Shown: in pieces, positions 1 through 8,919 of the stretch
Layout of the letters: each line of letters starts with the position of its first letter
Numbering within the stretch: position 1 is the first letter of the stretch
NCBI RefSeq assembly: GCF_002943425.1
Contig: NZ_PTRA01000001.1
Location: 868,001-932,000 of the forward strand
DNA length: 64,000 nucleotides
Reading direction: 5' to 3'
Source of the DNA: Siphonobacter curvatus
GTDB lineage: Bacteria > Bacteroidota > Bacteroidia > Cytophagales > Spirosomataceae
Made by a program: the position numbers and the translations under genes
The notes under the pieces: generated by a model
The model's input: the letters and a program-made list of their open reading frames with translations, nothing else
Database searches by the model: none
What the model was told of the DNA's origin: nothing

Positions 1-333
1 ACGCTGGAGCAAATTCTGAATAAAGACAATGAAATTCTTACCGAGCTGAATCGGATGAAACAGGCCGAAGTGACGGAACTTCGCCGTAAAAACTCCGACG
101 TCTCCAAACGCGTCAATTCGTACCTCGACGAAAGCGGAGCGCTCATGGAAGAAAATAAGCAGTTGCGGTCGCAGGCCGAGCGTAATCGAAAACGGGTAGA
201 AGCACTGGAGAACCAGTCCAACTACCCGTTTCAGATTGCGATTTGTCTGTTGATTGCCTCGTGGGTCTTGTTCTTTTTCCTCCGTCGAAAAAAGTCTACT
301 GCGGAGCCGCAGCGGAACTCTGATTTACGATAG
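1..333 (+). CDS. C-terminal part of a coiled-coil, single-pass membrane protein (5' end outside window)
   Basis: The reading frame is open from base 1 to the TAG at 331-333, so the true start lies upstream; 110 residues are visible. The first 75 or so are highly charged with heptad-like spacing (Glu/Lys/Arg/Asn), which suggests a coiled coil. One hydrophobic helix (FQIAICLLIASWVLFFFL) follows, then a short basic and polar tail. This looks like a C-terminally anchored coiled-coil protein. No catalytic motif is visible and I do not recognise a family. Its last 38 bases overlap the 3' end of the convergent lipoprotein gene. Function unknown. Confidence 0.7.
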   Translation, partial: TLEQILNKDNEILTELNRMKQAEVTELRRKNSDVSKRVNSYLDESGALMEENKQLRSQAERNRKRVEALENQSNYPFQIAICLLIASWVLFFFLRRKKSTAEPQRNSDLR

Positions 334-1135
334 GCCAAACGCCCGGACGTGGTACGCTAACGCCCTTGGTAATCCCGCGTTGCATGTTATCCGGACCGAA
401 GTAATACAGCGGCCAGCCTTTGTACACCAATTGCGTACGACCAAAGACCGTGATGGTTTTAAAGTCTGCGGCATCCAGCAATGAGGGAACGTTTTTAGCA
501 GAAAACTCGGCTAAGGGCCAGGTCGCATTATTACTGAAATCGGATTTGGTATAGGTGTTGGTATCCCGTTTATCCGGAGCAAAGGCGTATAAGGTACGGC
601 CCAGACTATCGACCAGGAAAAGCGTTTCACCCGTTCCTTCCGCGTACGTTCCGTTGTATTTCTTTCCATCATTGCCCACTAGCTGAGCCATGCCGAGCAT
701 GACGCTGAAATGCGGCTTGGCAACAAACCAGACGTTATTTACCTTATCGCCTTTGGTGTCGCCAGCGGCGGCATCATTCTGGTAATAGTACAGCGGCCAG
801 CCTTTGTAGGTCGTTTGCTTACTACCGTCAGCTCGGGTAATCGTAGCGAAATCAGCGGTGGCCAGGCCCGAAGCCAGTTTAGGATTTTCTGCGTAGAACA
901 CGGGCCATACGCCCAAACAGTTGCCTTCGCATACCGATGCTCCGGCAACGTCGCGGGCGAAGAAGTACAGCGTTTTCCCTTTGGAGTCCGTCAGCACTTG
1001 TCCTAGAGACGTTGATTGAATGGAAACGTCCGCGGCGGGCGTAGTTTGATCATCCTTGGAATCAGAAGAGCAGGCGGTTAATAAAACAGCGGCTGCCAGG
1101 GTGTAAAGAAAGTTTTTCAGGTACATAGAGTTCAT
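296..1135 (-). CDS. lipoprotein with two YxFxxD repeats (PF03640 / COG4315 type)
   Basis: A 279-residue lipoprotein. The N-terminal signal ends in the lipobox LLTAC (Cys22) followed by a Ser/Asp-rich linker. The protein contains two related halves, each starting with a Gly-Lys/Arg-Thr-Leu-Tyr motif (KTLYFFARD and RTLYAFAPD, the Yx(F/W/Y)xxD signature) and ending with a YKGWPLYY motif. This matches the family of 'secreted repeat of unknown function' lipoproteins. Their role is not established; links to electron transfer or surface stress have been proposed for some members. ATG at 1126 (residue 4) is an equally possible start. The 3' end overlaps the preceding convergent gene by 38 bp. Confidence 0.85.
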   Translation of the reverse strand: MNSMYLKNFLYTLAAAVLLTACSSDSKDDQTTPAADVSIQSTSLGQVLTDSKGKTLYFFARDVAGASVCEGNCLGVWPVFYAENPKLASGLATADFATITRADGSKQTTYKGWPLYYYQNDAAAGDTKGDKVNNVWFVAKPHFSVMLGMAQLVGNDGKKYNGTYAEGTGETLFLVDSLGRTLYAFAPDKRDTNTYTKSDFSNNATWPLAEFSAKNVPSLLDAADFKTITVFGRTQLVYKGWPLYYFGPDNMQRGITKGVSVPRPGVWPIVNQSSAAAPQ

Positions 1136-1323
1136 CGTTTACGATTCATCTAGGGTACTCGGAGAAAAGGTCGGAAAAGTTGTTTCAGCCGAAAAATTTA
1201 TCCATCTGTCGAAAAGCCGGGCTCTTGTGGAACGTAAACCGCAGGATTGGTTTTGTCTTCGGGTCGAAATGGGTTAATTTCGCAGGGTTTCATCACACAC
1301 TAGCAGTAGCTTCCACTTACCAT

Positions 1324-2565
1324 ATGGATCGATTTACCGGATTGATTGGCATTATTGTTATTCTGGGCATCGCTTTTGCCTTATCCAATAACCGAAAAGC
1401 CATCAATTATCGAACAGTAGGCATTGGCCTGGCCCTTCAGGTCGGTCTGGCTGTTTTCATCTTAAAAACTTCCGCCGGTCAACAACTTTTTGGAGCTATC
1501 GGCGAGCTCGTCAAAAAATTACTCGATAAAGCCAGCGAAGGAGCCACCTTCGTTTTTGGTCCTCTAGTTAATTCACCCCTGTTAACCAGCGTTTTCGGAG
1601 CTTCTAACAACTTCATTTTCTTTTTCCAGATTGTTCCTACGATCATTTTTGTGGCCGTACTGGTGAACATGATGTACCACTTAGGAATTATGCAACGCAT
1701 CATTTCCGTATTGGCTCGGGGCATGTACTGGCTCATGGGCGTGAGTGGGGCGGAAGCTCTTTCTAACGTATCGAGTGCTTTCGTAGGGCAGGTGGAGGCT
1801 CAGATTATGATCAAGCCTTATCTGAAAGACATGACCAAATCCGAATTGATGTCTTCCATGACGGGTAGTTTTGCCTGTATTGCCGGAGGGGTCATGGCGA
1901 CGTATATCAAATTGGGCGTGGATGCTTCGTATCTGTTGGCGGCTAGTCTGATGGCGGCTCCCGGAGCCCTGGTTATTTCGAAAATCGTCTATCCCGAAAC
2001 GGAAGAATCAGCTACGAAGGGCGTCGTGAAGCTGGAAGTCAAGAAACATCATGCCAACCTGCTGGACGCCATTGCTGCCGGAGCGGGGGAGGGCTTGAAA
2101 GTGGCTTTCAACGTAGTAGCGATGCTCATCGGTTTCATTGCGTTGATTGCTCTGGTGGACGCCATTTTTTGGCGGATCGGTTACTACATTTTTGGAATGA
2201 GCGATTTAAGCCTGAACTGGTTTTTAGGAAAGATATTTTCCCTTTTTGCCTGGTGCATGGGCGTACCGAGCCAGCACATTGAAGAAGCCGGAGCCCTGAT
2301 GGGTACAAAAATGGTGGTAAACGAATTCGTGGCGTACTTGGATCTGGTAAAAATCCGCGAAACGCTGGACCCGAAAACTATTGCCATTACCAGTTTTGCT
2401 CTCTGTGGATTTGCCAACTTTAGCTCCATTGCCATTCAGGTGGGGGGCATCGGTGAGCTGGCTCCGACGCGGCGTTCGGATCTGGCCAAGCTGGGTTTTA
2501 AAGCTCTGATCTGTGGAACCTTGGCCAGTTACATGAGTGCGACTATTGCGGGCTTGTTACTATAG
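1324..2565 (+). CDS. nupC: NupC-type concentrative nucleoside transporter
   Basis: A 413-residue inner-membrane protein of the concentrative nucleoside transporter (CNT) family, which imports nucleosides with H+ or Na+. The hallmark segment SGAEALSNVSSAFVGQVEAQ lies at residues 141-160, inside alternating hydrophobic helices, and the N-terminal Nucleos_tra2_N-like and C-terminal gate-like segments follow family order. I chose ATG 1324 because the frame upstream to 1180 encodes a non-conserved extension, while MDRFTGLIGIIVILGIAFAL is a normal CNT start. A -7-like box (TAATTTCG, 1275-1282) lies about 40 bp upstream. A strong hairpin terminator follows the stop, so the gene is probably monocistronic. 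Confidence 0.9.
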   Translation: MDRFTGLIGIIVILGIAFALSNNRKAINYRTVGIGLALQVGLAVFILKTSAGQQLFGAIGELVKKLLDKASEGATFVFGPLVNSPLLTSVFGASNNFIFFFQIVPTIIFVAVLVNMMYHLGIMQRIISVLARGMYWLMGVSGAEALSNVSSAFVGQVEAQIMIKPYLKDMTKSELMSSMTGSFACIAGGVMATYIKLGVDASYLLAASLMAAPGALVISKIVYPETEESATKGVVKLEVKKHHANLLDAIAAGAGEGLKVAFNVVAMLIGFIALIALVDAIFWRIGYYIFGMSDLSLNWFLGKIFSLFAWCMGVPSQHIEEAGALMGTKMVVNEFVAYLDLVKIRETLDPKTIAITSFALCGFANFSSIAIQVGGIGELAPTRRSDLAKLGFKALICGTLASYMSATIAGLLL

Positions 2566-2588
2566 AGCTGACGTAAAACTTAAGAAGA

Positions 2589-2621
2589 GATGGCGGGCAC
2601 ATGACCCGCCATCTGTGTTTT
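2589..2621 (+). terminator. intrinsic terminator of nupC
   Basis: A perfect 9-bp stem, GATGGCGGG (2589-2597) with CCCGCCATC (2605-2613), has a 7-nt loop and is followed by TGTGTTTT. It lies 23 bp after the nupC stop. The ATG at 2601 sits inside the hairpin, which argues against it as the start of the next gene. Confidence 0.8.
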
Positions 2622-2627
2622 CGGCGT

Positions 2628-3164
2628 ATGAATCAGTTGCTGGATTACTTTCATTTCAAACCCGGTGAAGTCATCGGCAGTCTCGGCTGTGGTGGTGGCT
2701 TGTGGGAAGTGGGCTGGGGCGTACAGGTGGATCAACTGACCTTTGTATTGATGGACCTGGTACCGGAAATTCTGAATGAGGAAGAAATTCAGGCGGCGGT
2801 GCAGTACTGGGAAAAAAAGTATAAGAAAACGTGTACCAGCCAGTTTATCCCCTGCATTGGTACAGAAACACAGATTCCCTTAGATGATCAGCAGTTAGAT
2901 AAACTGCTGGTAATTAATGCCTTTCACGAATTTTCTGAGAAAGAAGCCCTATTAGTCGAAATGAAACGGGTACTCAAACCTGGCGGCTGGCTTTTCGTGG
3001 AAGAACCCCTGGCTCAATATCCCGGCGAAGTACACGAAGGTTGCGGAAAACCACTCTACGAACCCGCGACTCTGCGAGCAGTCTTTGAATTTCAGGGCTT
3101 TGTCTATCAACAGGCTGAGTTCACTTCACCTATTTCTCAAGTATTTACATTCCAAAAACGATGA
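2628..3164 (+). CDS. class I SAM-dependent methyltransferase
   Basis: A 178-residue protein with a Rossmann-type SAM-binding motif I (GSLGCGGG, residues 17-24) and a post-motif segment LKPGGWLFVEEPL (residues 116-128) typical of Methyltransf_11 enzymes. It is short for the fold and the substrate is unknown. I chose ATG 2628 because the upstream in-frame ATG (2601) lies within the nupC terminator hairpin. The stop overlaps the start of the following acetyltransferase by 4 bp (ATGA), so the two are translationally coupled. Joint function is not clear; both could modify small molecules. Confidence 0.75.
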   Translation: MNQLLDYFHFKPGEVIGSLGCGGGLWEVGWGVQVDQLTFVLMDLVPEILNEEEIQAAVQYWEKKYKKTCTSQFIPCIGTETQIPLDDQQLDKLLVINAFHEFSEKEALLVEMKRVLKPGGWLFVEEPLAQYPGEVHEGCGKPLYEPATLRAVFEFQGFVYQQAEFTSPISQVFTFQKR

Positions 3165-3601
3165 TTGACCTGCGTTCTCCCCAAACCGCTGAAGAATGGA
3201 AAGCGTATTACCAGTTACGCTATGACGTGTTACGCGAACCCTGGAATCAGCCCCCGGGCAGTGAAGTGTTACCCGACGATCAGACGGACATCATCCACGT
3301 GGCTGCCTATGACACCGACGGTATTACTTTAGGAGTAGCTCGCCTGCATACCAATGCCGATGGCAGGGGGCAGGTTCGCTGTGTGGCCGTCTCAAAAGCC
3401 GCTCAGGGCAAGGGCGTAGGTAAAAAACTGATGGCTCATCTCGAAACGCTGGCTCAGCAAATGGGCGTTACGGAAATCATTCTTGAGGCTCGGGAAAATG
3501 CTGTCCCCTTTTACCAGGCTTTGGGTTATGATGTTACGCAAACGAGTTATTTACTATTCAATGAAATACAGCATTATACCATGCTTAAACGATTAGCCTA
3601 G
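3161..3601 (+). CDS. GNAT-family N-acetyltransferase
   Basis: A 146-residue single-domain GNAT protein. The acetyl-CoA pyrophosphate-binding loop is visible as QGKGVG (residues 82-87) after the beta-4 strand VRCVAVS, and the C-terminal YQALGY segment is typical of motif B. It transfers an acetyl group to an amine on an unknown small molecule or protein. The ATGA overlap with the methyltransferase gene indicates co-transcription. The next gene begins 56 bp downstream without a clear terminator, so a longer operon is possible. Confidence 0.85.
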   Translation: MIDLRSPQTAEEWKAYYQLRYDVLREPWNQPPGSEVLPDDQTDIIHVAAYDTDGITLGVARLHTNADGRGQVRCVAVSKAAQGKGVGKKLMAHLETLAQQMGVTEIILEARENAVPFYQALGYDVTQTSYLLFNEIQHYTMLKRLA

Positions 3602-3657
3602 GGTAAGCTGGCATGTTTATTTTTCGGGGATGGGCAGACAATTGCTTATCTACCCAT

Positions 3658-5016
3658 ATGAATATGAATGCAAATCGTTTTCACTCCAGCTTTTCAGCCT
3701 TAAGTATATTAGGAGCCGGCATGATGGTCGTTATGTGCACGCAGTGTGTACAGAAATCCAAAGATGACGCGTCCCAAACCGATTCTACTGCTGTTACCAC
3801 GCCGGTAGCTGAACCCACCGTACAGTTGCCCGAACCTTCGAAGCCTAAGAATAAATTCAGTAATATCATTGGCTGGTCGGATGGACAGATGCCTCAGGCA
3901 CCCGCTGGATTTGTCGTTACCGAATATGCGGGGAACCTTAAAAGCCCCCGCTGGGCCTATCAGTTGCCGAATGGAGATGTGCTGATCGTGGAATCCAACA
4001 CGGAAACGAAAGGAGCCAAACGCGTTCAGGAGCAGGTTTCCGGTAAAATCAAATCCCGTTCGGATGACGGACTGAGTGCCAACCGAATCACACTCCTGCG
4101 GGATAACAATAAGGATGGTAAGCCCGACATGCGGGAAACGTTCCTTTCGGGTCTTAACCAACCTTTTGGGATAGTATTGATCAAAAAGGATCTGTATGTA
4201 GCCAATACGGACGGTGTCTACAAGTTTCCGTATAACGAAGGCGATACGAAAATTACGGCCAAGGGACAGAAAATTCTGGAACTGCCCGCGGGTGGCTACA
4301 ATAACCACTGGACTCGAAATCTGCTGACCAACGCCGACGGTTCGAAGATTTATATTTCCGTAGGATCGGGTAGTAACGTGGCCGAGCACGGCATGGAAAA
4401 TGAAGTACGCCGAGCTAACATTCTGCAAATTAATCCCGATGGTACAGGGGAGAAAATTTTCGCCAGTGGCTTACGTAATCCCGTAGGAATGGACTGGGAG
4501 CCCCGTACCAAACAACTGTGGACGGCCGTCAACGAACGCGACGAACTGGGTGATGAATTAGTGCCCGATTACCTCGCTCACGTGAAAGAAGGAGCTTTTT
4601 ATGGGTGGCCTTTCGCTTACTGGGGAGCCCACGAAGATCCGCGAATGGCTGGCAAAAATCCGGAACTGGTGAAGAAAACGGTGGTACCCGATGTTGATCT
4701 GGGTTCGCACACAGCTTCTTTAGGTCTGGCGTTTTATAAAGGTGATAAGTTTCCTGAAGCTTATCGGCAGGGAGCATTTATTGGTCAACATGGTTCCTGG
4801 AACCGCTCCGAGCTGGTCGGCTACAAAGTAGTATTTGTTCCCTTCAAAAATGGAAAACCAGCGGGTAAACCTCAGGATTTTCTAACGGGTTTCATCGCCA
4901 ATCCTGAATCGGGTGAAGTATACGGACGACCCGTAGGAACGTTCGTACTCAAAGACGGCTCGATGTTAGTCACCGACGATGGGGGCGGAAAAGTATGGCG
5001 AGTCGCTGCTAAATAA
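3658..5016 (+). CDS. secreted PQQ-type sugar dehydrogenase (sorbosone dehydrogenase-like beta-propeller)
   Basis: A 452-residue exported protein. The N-terminus has a signal peptide with cysteines at the end of the hydrophobic core (MCTQC), so it may be a lipoprotein, although the lipobox is not canonical. A Pro/Thr-rich linker of about 50 residues follows. The rest resembles the soluble glucose/sorbosone dehydrogenase beta-propeller: GLRNPVGMDWEP, a VNERDELGDELVPD segment, and SHTASLGLAFYKG and GQHGSWNRSELVGYKV near the C-terminus. These enzymes oxidise sugars in the periplasm with PQQ and calcium. No PQQ synthesis genes are visible here. ATG 3658 is preferred over 3613 because it directly precedes the signal peptide. 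Confidence 0.8.
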   Translation: MNMNANRFHSSFSALSILGAGMMVVMCTQCVQKSKDDASQTDSTAVTTPVAEPTVQLPEPSKPKNKFSNIIGWSDGQMPQAPAGFVVTEYAGNLKSPRWAYQLPNGDVLIVESNTETKGAKRVQEQVSGKIKSRSDDGLSANRITLLRDNNKDGKPDMRETFLSGLNQPFGIVLIKKDLYVANTDGVYKFPYNEGDTKITAKGQKILELPAGGYNNHWTRNLLTNADGSKIYISVGSGSNVAEHGMENEVRRANILQINPDGTGEKIFASGLRNPVGMDWEPRTKQLWTAVNERDELGDELVPDYLAHVKEGAFYGWPFAYWGAHEDPRMAGKNPELVKKTVVPDVDLGSHTASLGLAFYKGDKFPEAYRQGAFIGQHGSWNRSELVGYKVVFVPFKNGKPAGKPQDFLTGFIANPESGEVYGRPVGTFVLKDGSMLVTDDGGGKVWRVAAK

Positions 5017-5036
5017 ACAGTTATTATTAATCACAC

Positions 5037-6254
5037 CTATACGCCCCGCAAGGGCTGCGGAACTGATAATCCGGATGATTTGAGTCGTCGTGACTTAAAT
5101 GATCCGGATTTCTTTTTACGTTTTCCCCACCAAATGAGAAAACCCGTAACGGGCAAGGACGCAGAAATCAGGCTGATAATCACAAACAGGATTTGCGTAG
5201 GCCAGCCGTAGATACGACCTGTATGCAAATCCAGATTTGAGTTTCGCCACTTCATCGCCAGGGGCTTTTTTTCGTGATCAATCCGATCAAAAAATTCTCC
5301 CGTAAGACTATCAAAGAAGAAGTAACTAAAGCCCCGCCAGCCGTCGGAATTATTCCTTAAAATACAGTAACAGTTCAGCGGTTTGTCAGCTTTGTCCGTA
5401 TAATTGATACCAATGATTTTGTATTGATCCTGTACAAAATGGCGGATTTGTGTGAAGGCCAGATCTTCCGCCGGAGCCGTAGGGAGTTGGGTAGAGGGCG
5501 TCTTGAATTCCCGGCCAAAAGCTGGTTTTTCCTTGACTCCCATTAAACGATAAATACCGCCTTCCCACCATTTAAACGACCAGACCAGCCCCGTAATCGC
5601 AATGAATAAAACCACGGGCAGAATGTAAAAGCCCAGCGTATTGTGCAAATCATAGTTGAGACGTTTCCAATGGCCGCTCGTCTTCACGGTCAATCGATTC
5701 TTCAGGTTTTTCCACTGGCGGGGTATCCACAGGACAAAGCCCGTAAGAAGCATGACCATGAAAATCAGCGTCGAACCTCCAACGATGAAACTGCCCATGG
5801 GCTTAACCAGTAGTAAATGCTGATGCAATTGCCGATCCAGATTGAAAAACTCGTACTTCCGGTCAACGACACCCAATACGGTTCCCCGGTACGGATCGAT
5901 GAATACGTCATCCCAGTACGTGAGTTGAGTGAAGTACGTCAATCCGGCTTTTTCGGGAGGAGCCACTTGCTGGGCCATGAACAGGTACGGGTCGGTAGGA
6001 TCCCCGGAAATTTTGACCGAAGTGATCTTTTTTCCGGGGATCGCCTGCTGGGCAATCGTTCGAAGCTGAGATAGATTCAGAGGTGGTTGCGTAGGTTTGA
6101 GGTGGTACAATTCCGAGTGAAAAAGACGGAACAATTCCTCATCAAACACGTATAAAGTGCCGGTAATCGAAACGATGAAAACCACCAAGCCGGTTAGTAA
6201 ACCAAGCCAGAGATGCACCAGCCTCGTAACGGTTCTGAATCTACCCTTTGCCAT
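5037..6254 (-). CDS. PepSY-associated transmembrane protein (siderophore/iron-linked)
   Basis: A 405-residue inner-membrane protein of the PepSY_TM family. TM1 (RLVHLWLGLLTGLVVFIVSI) carries the conserved histidine. A large periplasmic PepSY region, further helices with conserved histidines (LHNTLGFY, DLHTGRIYGW) and a basic cytoplasmic tail follow. Relatives (PiuB/FoxB type) sit beside siderophore receptors and are thought to reduce or release iron from siderophores. Its ATG overlaps the stop of the upstream TonB receptor by one base (TGATG), so the two form an operon. The C-terminal tail codons also contain a hairpin and T-run that can terminate the opposing gene. Confidence 0.85.
   Translation of the reverse strand: MAKGRFRTVTRLVHLWLGLLTGLVVFIVSITGTLYVFDEELFRLFHSELYHLKPTQPPLNLSQLRTIAQQAIPGKKITSVKISGDPTDPYLFMAQQVAPPEKAGLTYFTQLTYWDDVFIDPYRGTVLGVVDRKYEFFNLDRQLHQHLLLVKPMGSFIVGGSTLIFMVMLLTGFVLWIPRQWKNLKNRLTVKTSGHWKRLNYDLHNTLGFYILPVVLFIAITGLVWSFKWWEGGIYRLMGVKEKPAFGREFKTPSTQLPTAPAEDLAFTQIRHFVQDQYKIIGINYTDKADKPLNCYCILRNNSDGWRGFSYFFFDSLTGEFFDRIDHEKKPLAMKWRNSNLDLHTGRIYGWPTQILFVIISLISASLPVTGFLIWWGKRKKKSGSFKSRRLKSSGLSVPQPLRGV
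5068..5117 (+). terminator. terminator for the sugar dehydrogenase, embedded in the opposing gene
   Basis: Arms 5068-5086 and 5092-5110 pair over 19 bp with two mismatches around a 5-nt loop, and TCTTTTT follows on the + strand. The hairpin lies inside the last codons of the convergent PepSY gene, just past the dehydrogenase stop at 5016. Confidence 0.6.
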
Positions 6255-8740
6255 CAGAACGTGTAGTTAATGGTTACTAACGAATTGGAAGGAGCACCCG
6301 GGAAAAGGCGGATGTAATCATACCCACCTACCCAGTACGTTTTATTCGTCAGGTTGTTGAGGTTGTATTGCAACTGAACGCGACCTACGTTGTAATACAG
6401 AGCTGCATTGAAAATCTGAAACGAAGGAATGCTCTGGTCAAGACTGATGGACAGATTGCGTTTATCCACAAAGTTGGTGCCGAAGCCCACGCCAAGGCCC
6501 TTCAGGGCACCCTGCGGAATGGAATAGCGGGTCCAGAAGTTGAACATATTACGCGGAGCGTTGGGCTTTTGAATGTTACGCTCAGCTTCGGTTAGCGTTT
6601 CGGTGATCTGTGCTTTGTTGAACGAGTAAGAGGCAATGACGCTCCAGTTTGGGAGAATCCGGCCAATAATGTCGAACTCGAACCCACGCGATTCTTCAGC
6701 ACCAATCTGACGCAGCAAATCCGGGTTCTGCGGATCGTTGGCGTTATAAAGCGTGTTTTTCTGCTTGATTTGATAAACCGCGAACGAAGCTGTCAGTCGG
6801 TCGTCGAACCAACTGGATTTACCACCCACCTCAACCATGTTGCTTTCTAGGGGTTTGAATGGACCACCTGCGTTGGGGTTAGCTATGTTAGAAGCCGTTT
6901 GTGGGTTGTAGCCTTGTACATACGTCGCATACAGATTGATGTTCGACGTAGCCGTAAATACTAAGCCAAAACGAGGCAGCCACGCCGACTGATTTGTCTT
7001 CTTCTCATCCTTGGTTTTGTACTTGTCAAAGTCGGTGTAGTTTTCGTACCGTACGCCCAGTAAGGCCTGAAAACGACCAATCTTGATCTGATCCTGAATA
7101 TAACCGGCGTTCAGATAGTAGTAAGTAGGATCAAACGAACGCTGAGCGTAAAACAGCTTGCTATCGTCTTGAATGCGTTGCGAGTTCAGAATATTGCTTA
7201 AGTCAAAGTGAGGAACGTTCGGCACCGGATTCCCGCTGGCATCCAGTAAATAGCGGGATTTGTTCGCCGGATTGTAGGTAGCGATGAATCCGTTATTGGC
7301 CGCATTACGGTACCCACTGGCTTGCAGTTGCGATCCACCCACGGGCAGTTTTTCACTACCGTAATCATACCCCGCTACAATACGGTGTTCCAGAGGCCCC
7401 GTCGATCCTTCCAGGTTGAAGTATCCAGAAAAGTTATCGATGTACCGGTTTCGTTTCCGCATAAATACCTGCATGGCGATTTTGTCAGGTTGCGTAGCTC
7501 CGGTAGCATCCACACCATAGGCGTTGGCTGAACGGTGTTCATACAAATCTTCCGAATAACCGGTCTTCATGTAAGCCGCATTGAAACTCAGCCAGTTGGT
7601 TAGCTTCCGACTCAACGACAGGGAAACGTTGTACGTCTGCTCGTTGAGGTAGTCATTGCCGGTACTCAAAGCCAGGGAAGTGGGTGTGGAGTACAAATCA
7701 TTGGTATTCATGATCGACTGGCCACGATCCAGACGGCTTTTGGAGTTGTTGTACACCAGATCAAAATTGATCCGGGTTTTGTCGTTAGGCAGGAAGGAGA
7801 ACGAAGGAGCGATAATTAGGTTTTTGTCGAACTGCAAATCCCGGAATGACTGGGCATCTTCGTAACCCAAATTGATGCGATACAGCAGCGAACTGTCTTT
7901 ATTGGCCGGACCCGTAAAGTCGAGTAAGGTTCGTAAGGTATTGAAACTACCCAGCGATATACTAACGGATTTCCGGTTTTCATCGAGTGGTTTCTTCGTA
8001 ACCCGGTTCACCGTTCCGCCGGGGCTAGCGTTGCCGTATAATGCGGATGACGGGCCTTTCAGTACTTCTACCCGTTCCAGATAATTGGCTAGAGGTTGCT
8101 TCCAGAAACCCGTGCTCGTACGCAGTCCATTCAGCAATTGCGTATTGGACTGGCCGTTGATCCGGAATCCACGGATGGTCAAATCATCGTAAAAGGTAAA
8201 CTGCGTCACGCCACTGAAGTTTTTTACTACTTCACCCACTCGCATCAGACCCTGATCAGCAATCAGTTCTTTACTGGCGTACGAAACCGACTGCGGTAAA
8301 TCTTTGATCTGCGTAGCTGATTTACTACCGATAAAGGTCGAGCTGGTTTTGTAGGTGGTTTCTTTGCGACCCACAATTTCCACCTGTTGCAAAGCAGTAC
8401 TCGTCGAGGCCAGTACAATCGTCAGGTCAATACCACCCGTAGCGGGCAGGCGTACGGTATGTTTCTGCGTTTCGTAGCCCACACTGCTAAAATGGAGGGT
8501 ATAGGAGCGTCCAGATTCGAGCTGCAGTTGAAAAACACCCGTTTCACTGGAACTGGTGCCCGTATGATGCGAAGGAACCGTAATGTGAACAGCGGGCAGG
8601 AAGTGACCCGCAGCGTCTTGGACTAGCCCCTGAATGACACCGTTGGGCAAATCGGCATTTTTTTTCTGATCCTGAGCTTGGACCAGTTGAAAGGATACTA
8701 ATAAGGCAAGGTAAACCAGGGAAAGAAAGATAGATTTCAT
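6254..8740 (-). CDS. TonB-dependent siderophore receptor
   Basis: An 828-residue outer-membrane receptor. A signal peptide (cleavage after VQAQ, about residue 22) is followed by a CarboxypepD_reg-like domain (about 33-112), a plug domain with the siderophore-receptor signature IKDLPQSVSY and LERVEVLKGPSSALYG, and a beta-barrel ending in the aromatic C-terminus VTINYTF. The plug pattern matches the FhuA/FpvA ferric-siderophore class, not SusC. It imports ferric siderophore using TonB energy. It is co-transcribed with the downstream PepSY membrane protein. A -7 box (TATTTTTG on the minus strand, 8792-8785) lies 45 bp before the start. I see no Fur box. Confidence 0.92.
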   Translation of the reverse strand: MKSIFLSLVYLALLVSFQLVQAQDQKKNADLPNGVIQGLVQDAAGHFLPAVHITVPSHHTGTSSSETGVFQLQLESGRSYTLHFSSVGYETQKHTVRLPATGGIDLTIVLASTSTALQQVEIVGRKETTYKTSSTFIGSKSATQIKDLPQSVSYASKELIADQGLMRVGEVVKNFSGVTQFTFYDDLTIRGFRINGQSNTQLLNGLRTSTGFWKQPLANYLERVEVLKGPSSALYGNASPGGTVNRVTKKPLDENRKSVSISLGSFNTLRTLLDFTGPANKDSSLLYRINLGYEDAQSFRDLQFDKNLIIAPSFSFLPNDKTRINFDLVYNNSKSRLDRGQSIMNTNDLYSTPTSLALSTGNDYLNEQTYNVSLSLSRKLTNWLSFNAAYMKTGYSEDLYEHRSANAYGVDATGATQPDKIAMQVFMRKRNRYIDNFSGYFNLEGSTGPLEHRIVAGYDYGSEKLPVGGSQLQASGYRNAANNGFIATYNPANKSRYLLDASGNPVPNVPHFDLSNILNSQRIQDDSKLFYAQRSFDPTYYYLNAGYIQDQIKIGRFQALLGVRYENYTDFDKYKTKDEKKTNQSAWLPRFGLVFTATSNINLYATYVQGYNPQTASNIANPNAGGPFKPLESNMVEVGGKSSWFDDRLTASFAVYQIKQKNTLYNANDPQNPDLLRQIGAEESRGFEFDIIGRILPNWSVIASYSFNKAQITETLTEAERNIQKPNAPRNMFNFWTRYSIPQGALKGLGVGFGTNFVDKRNLSISLDQSIPSFQIFNAALYYNVGRVQLQYNLNNLTNKTYWVGGYDYIRLFPGAPSNSLVTINYTF

Positions 8741-8784
8741 CGATACATAGAGTTAGTTGTTATTTAGATTAAATAAAAACAACG

Positions 8785-8792
8785 CAAAAATA
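8785..8792 (-). promoter_or_regulatory. -7 promoter box (TAnnTTTG) of the siderophore receptor
   Basis: The minus strand reads TATTTTTG, a perfect match to the Bacteroidota -7 consensus, 45 bp from the receptor ATG. I see no clear -33 TTG at the usual spacing. Confidence 0.5.
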
Positions 8793-8919
8793 ATCGCGTA
8801 ACTGATATGTACCAGACGTATATAGTGAATTAATGTGTATACAGCGATCAAAACGAAGCGGAAGCTTGTAGTAGGGGGCTTCGTATTATTTTTTTAAGAC
8901 CGTAGAAAACATTCAGCTG

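Noticed and set aside
2601-2627. The ATG at 2601 as start of the methyltransferase
   Set aside because: It lies within the nupC terminator hairpin, and ATG 2628 gives a normal length start.
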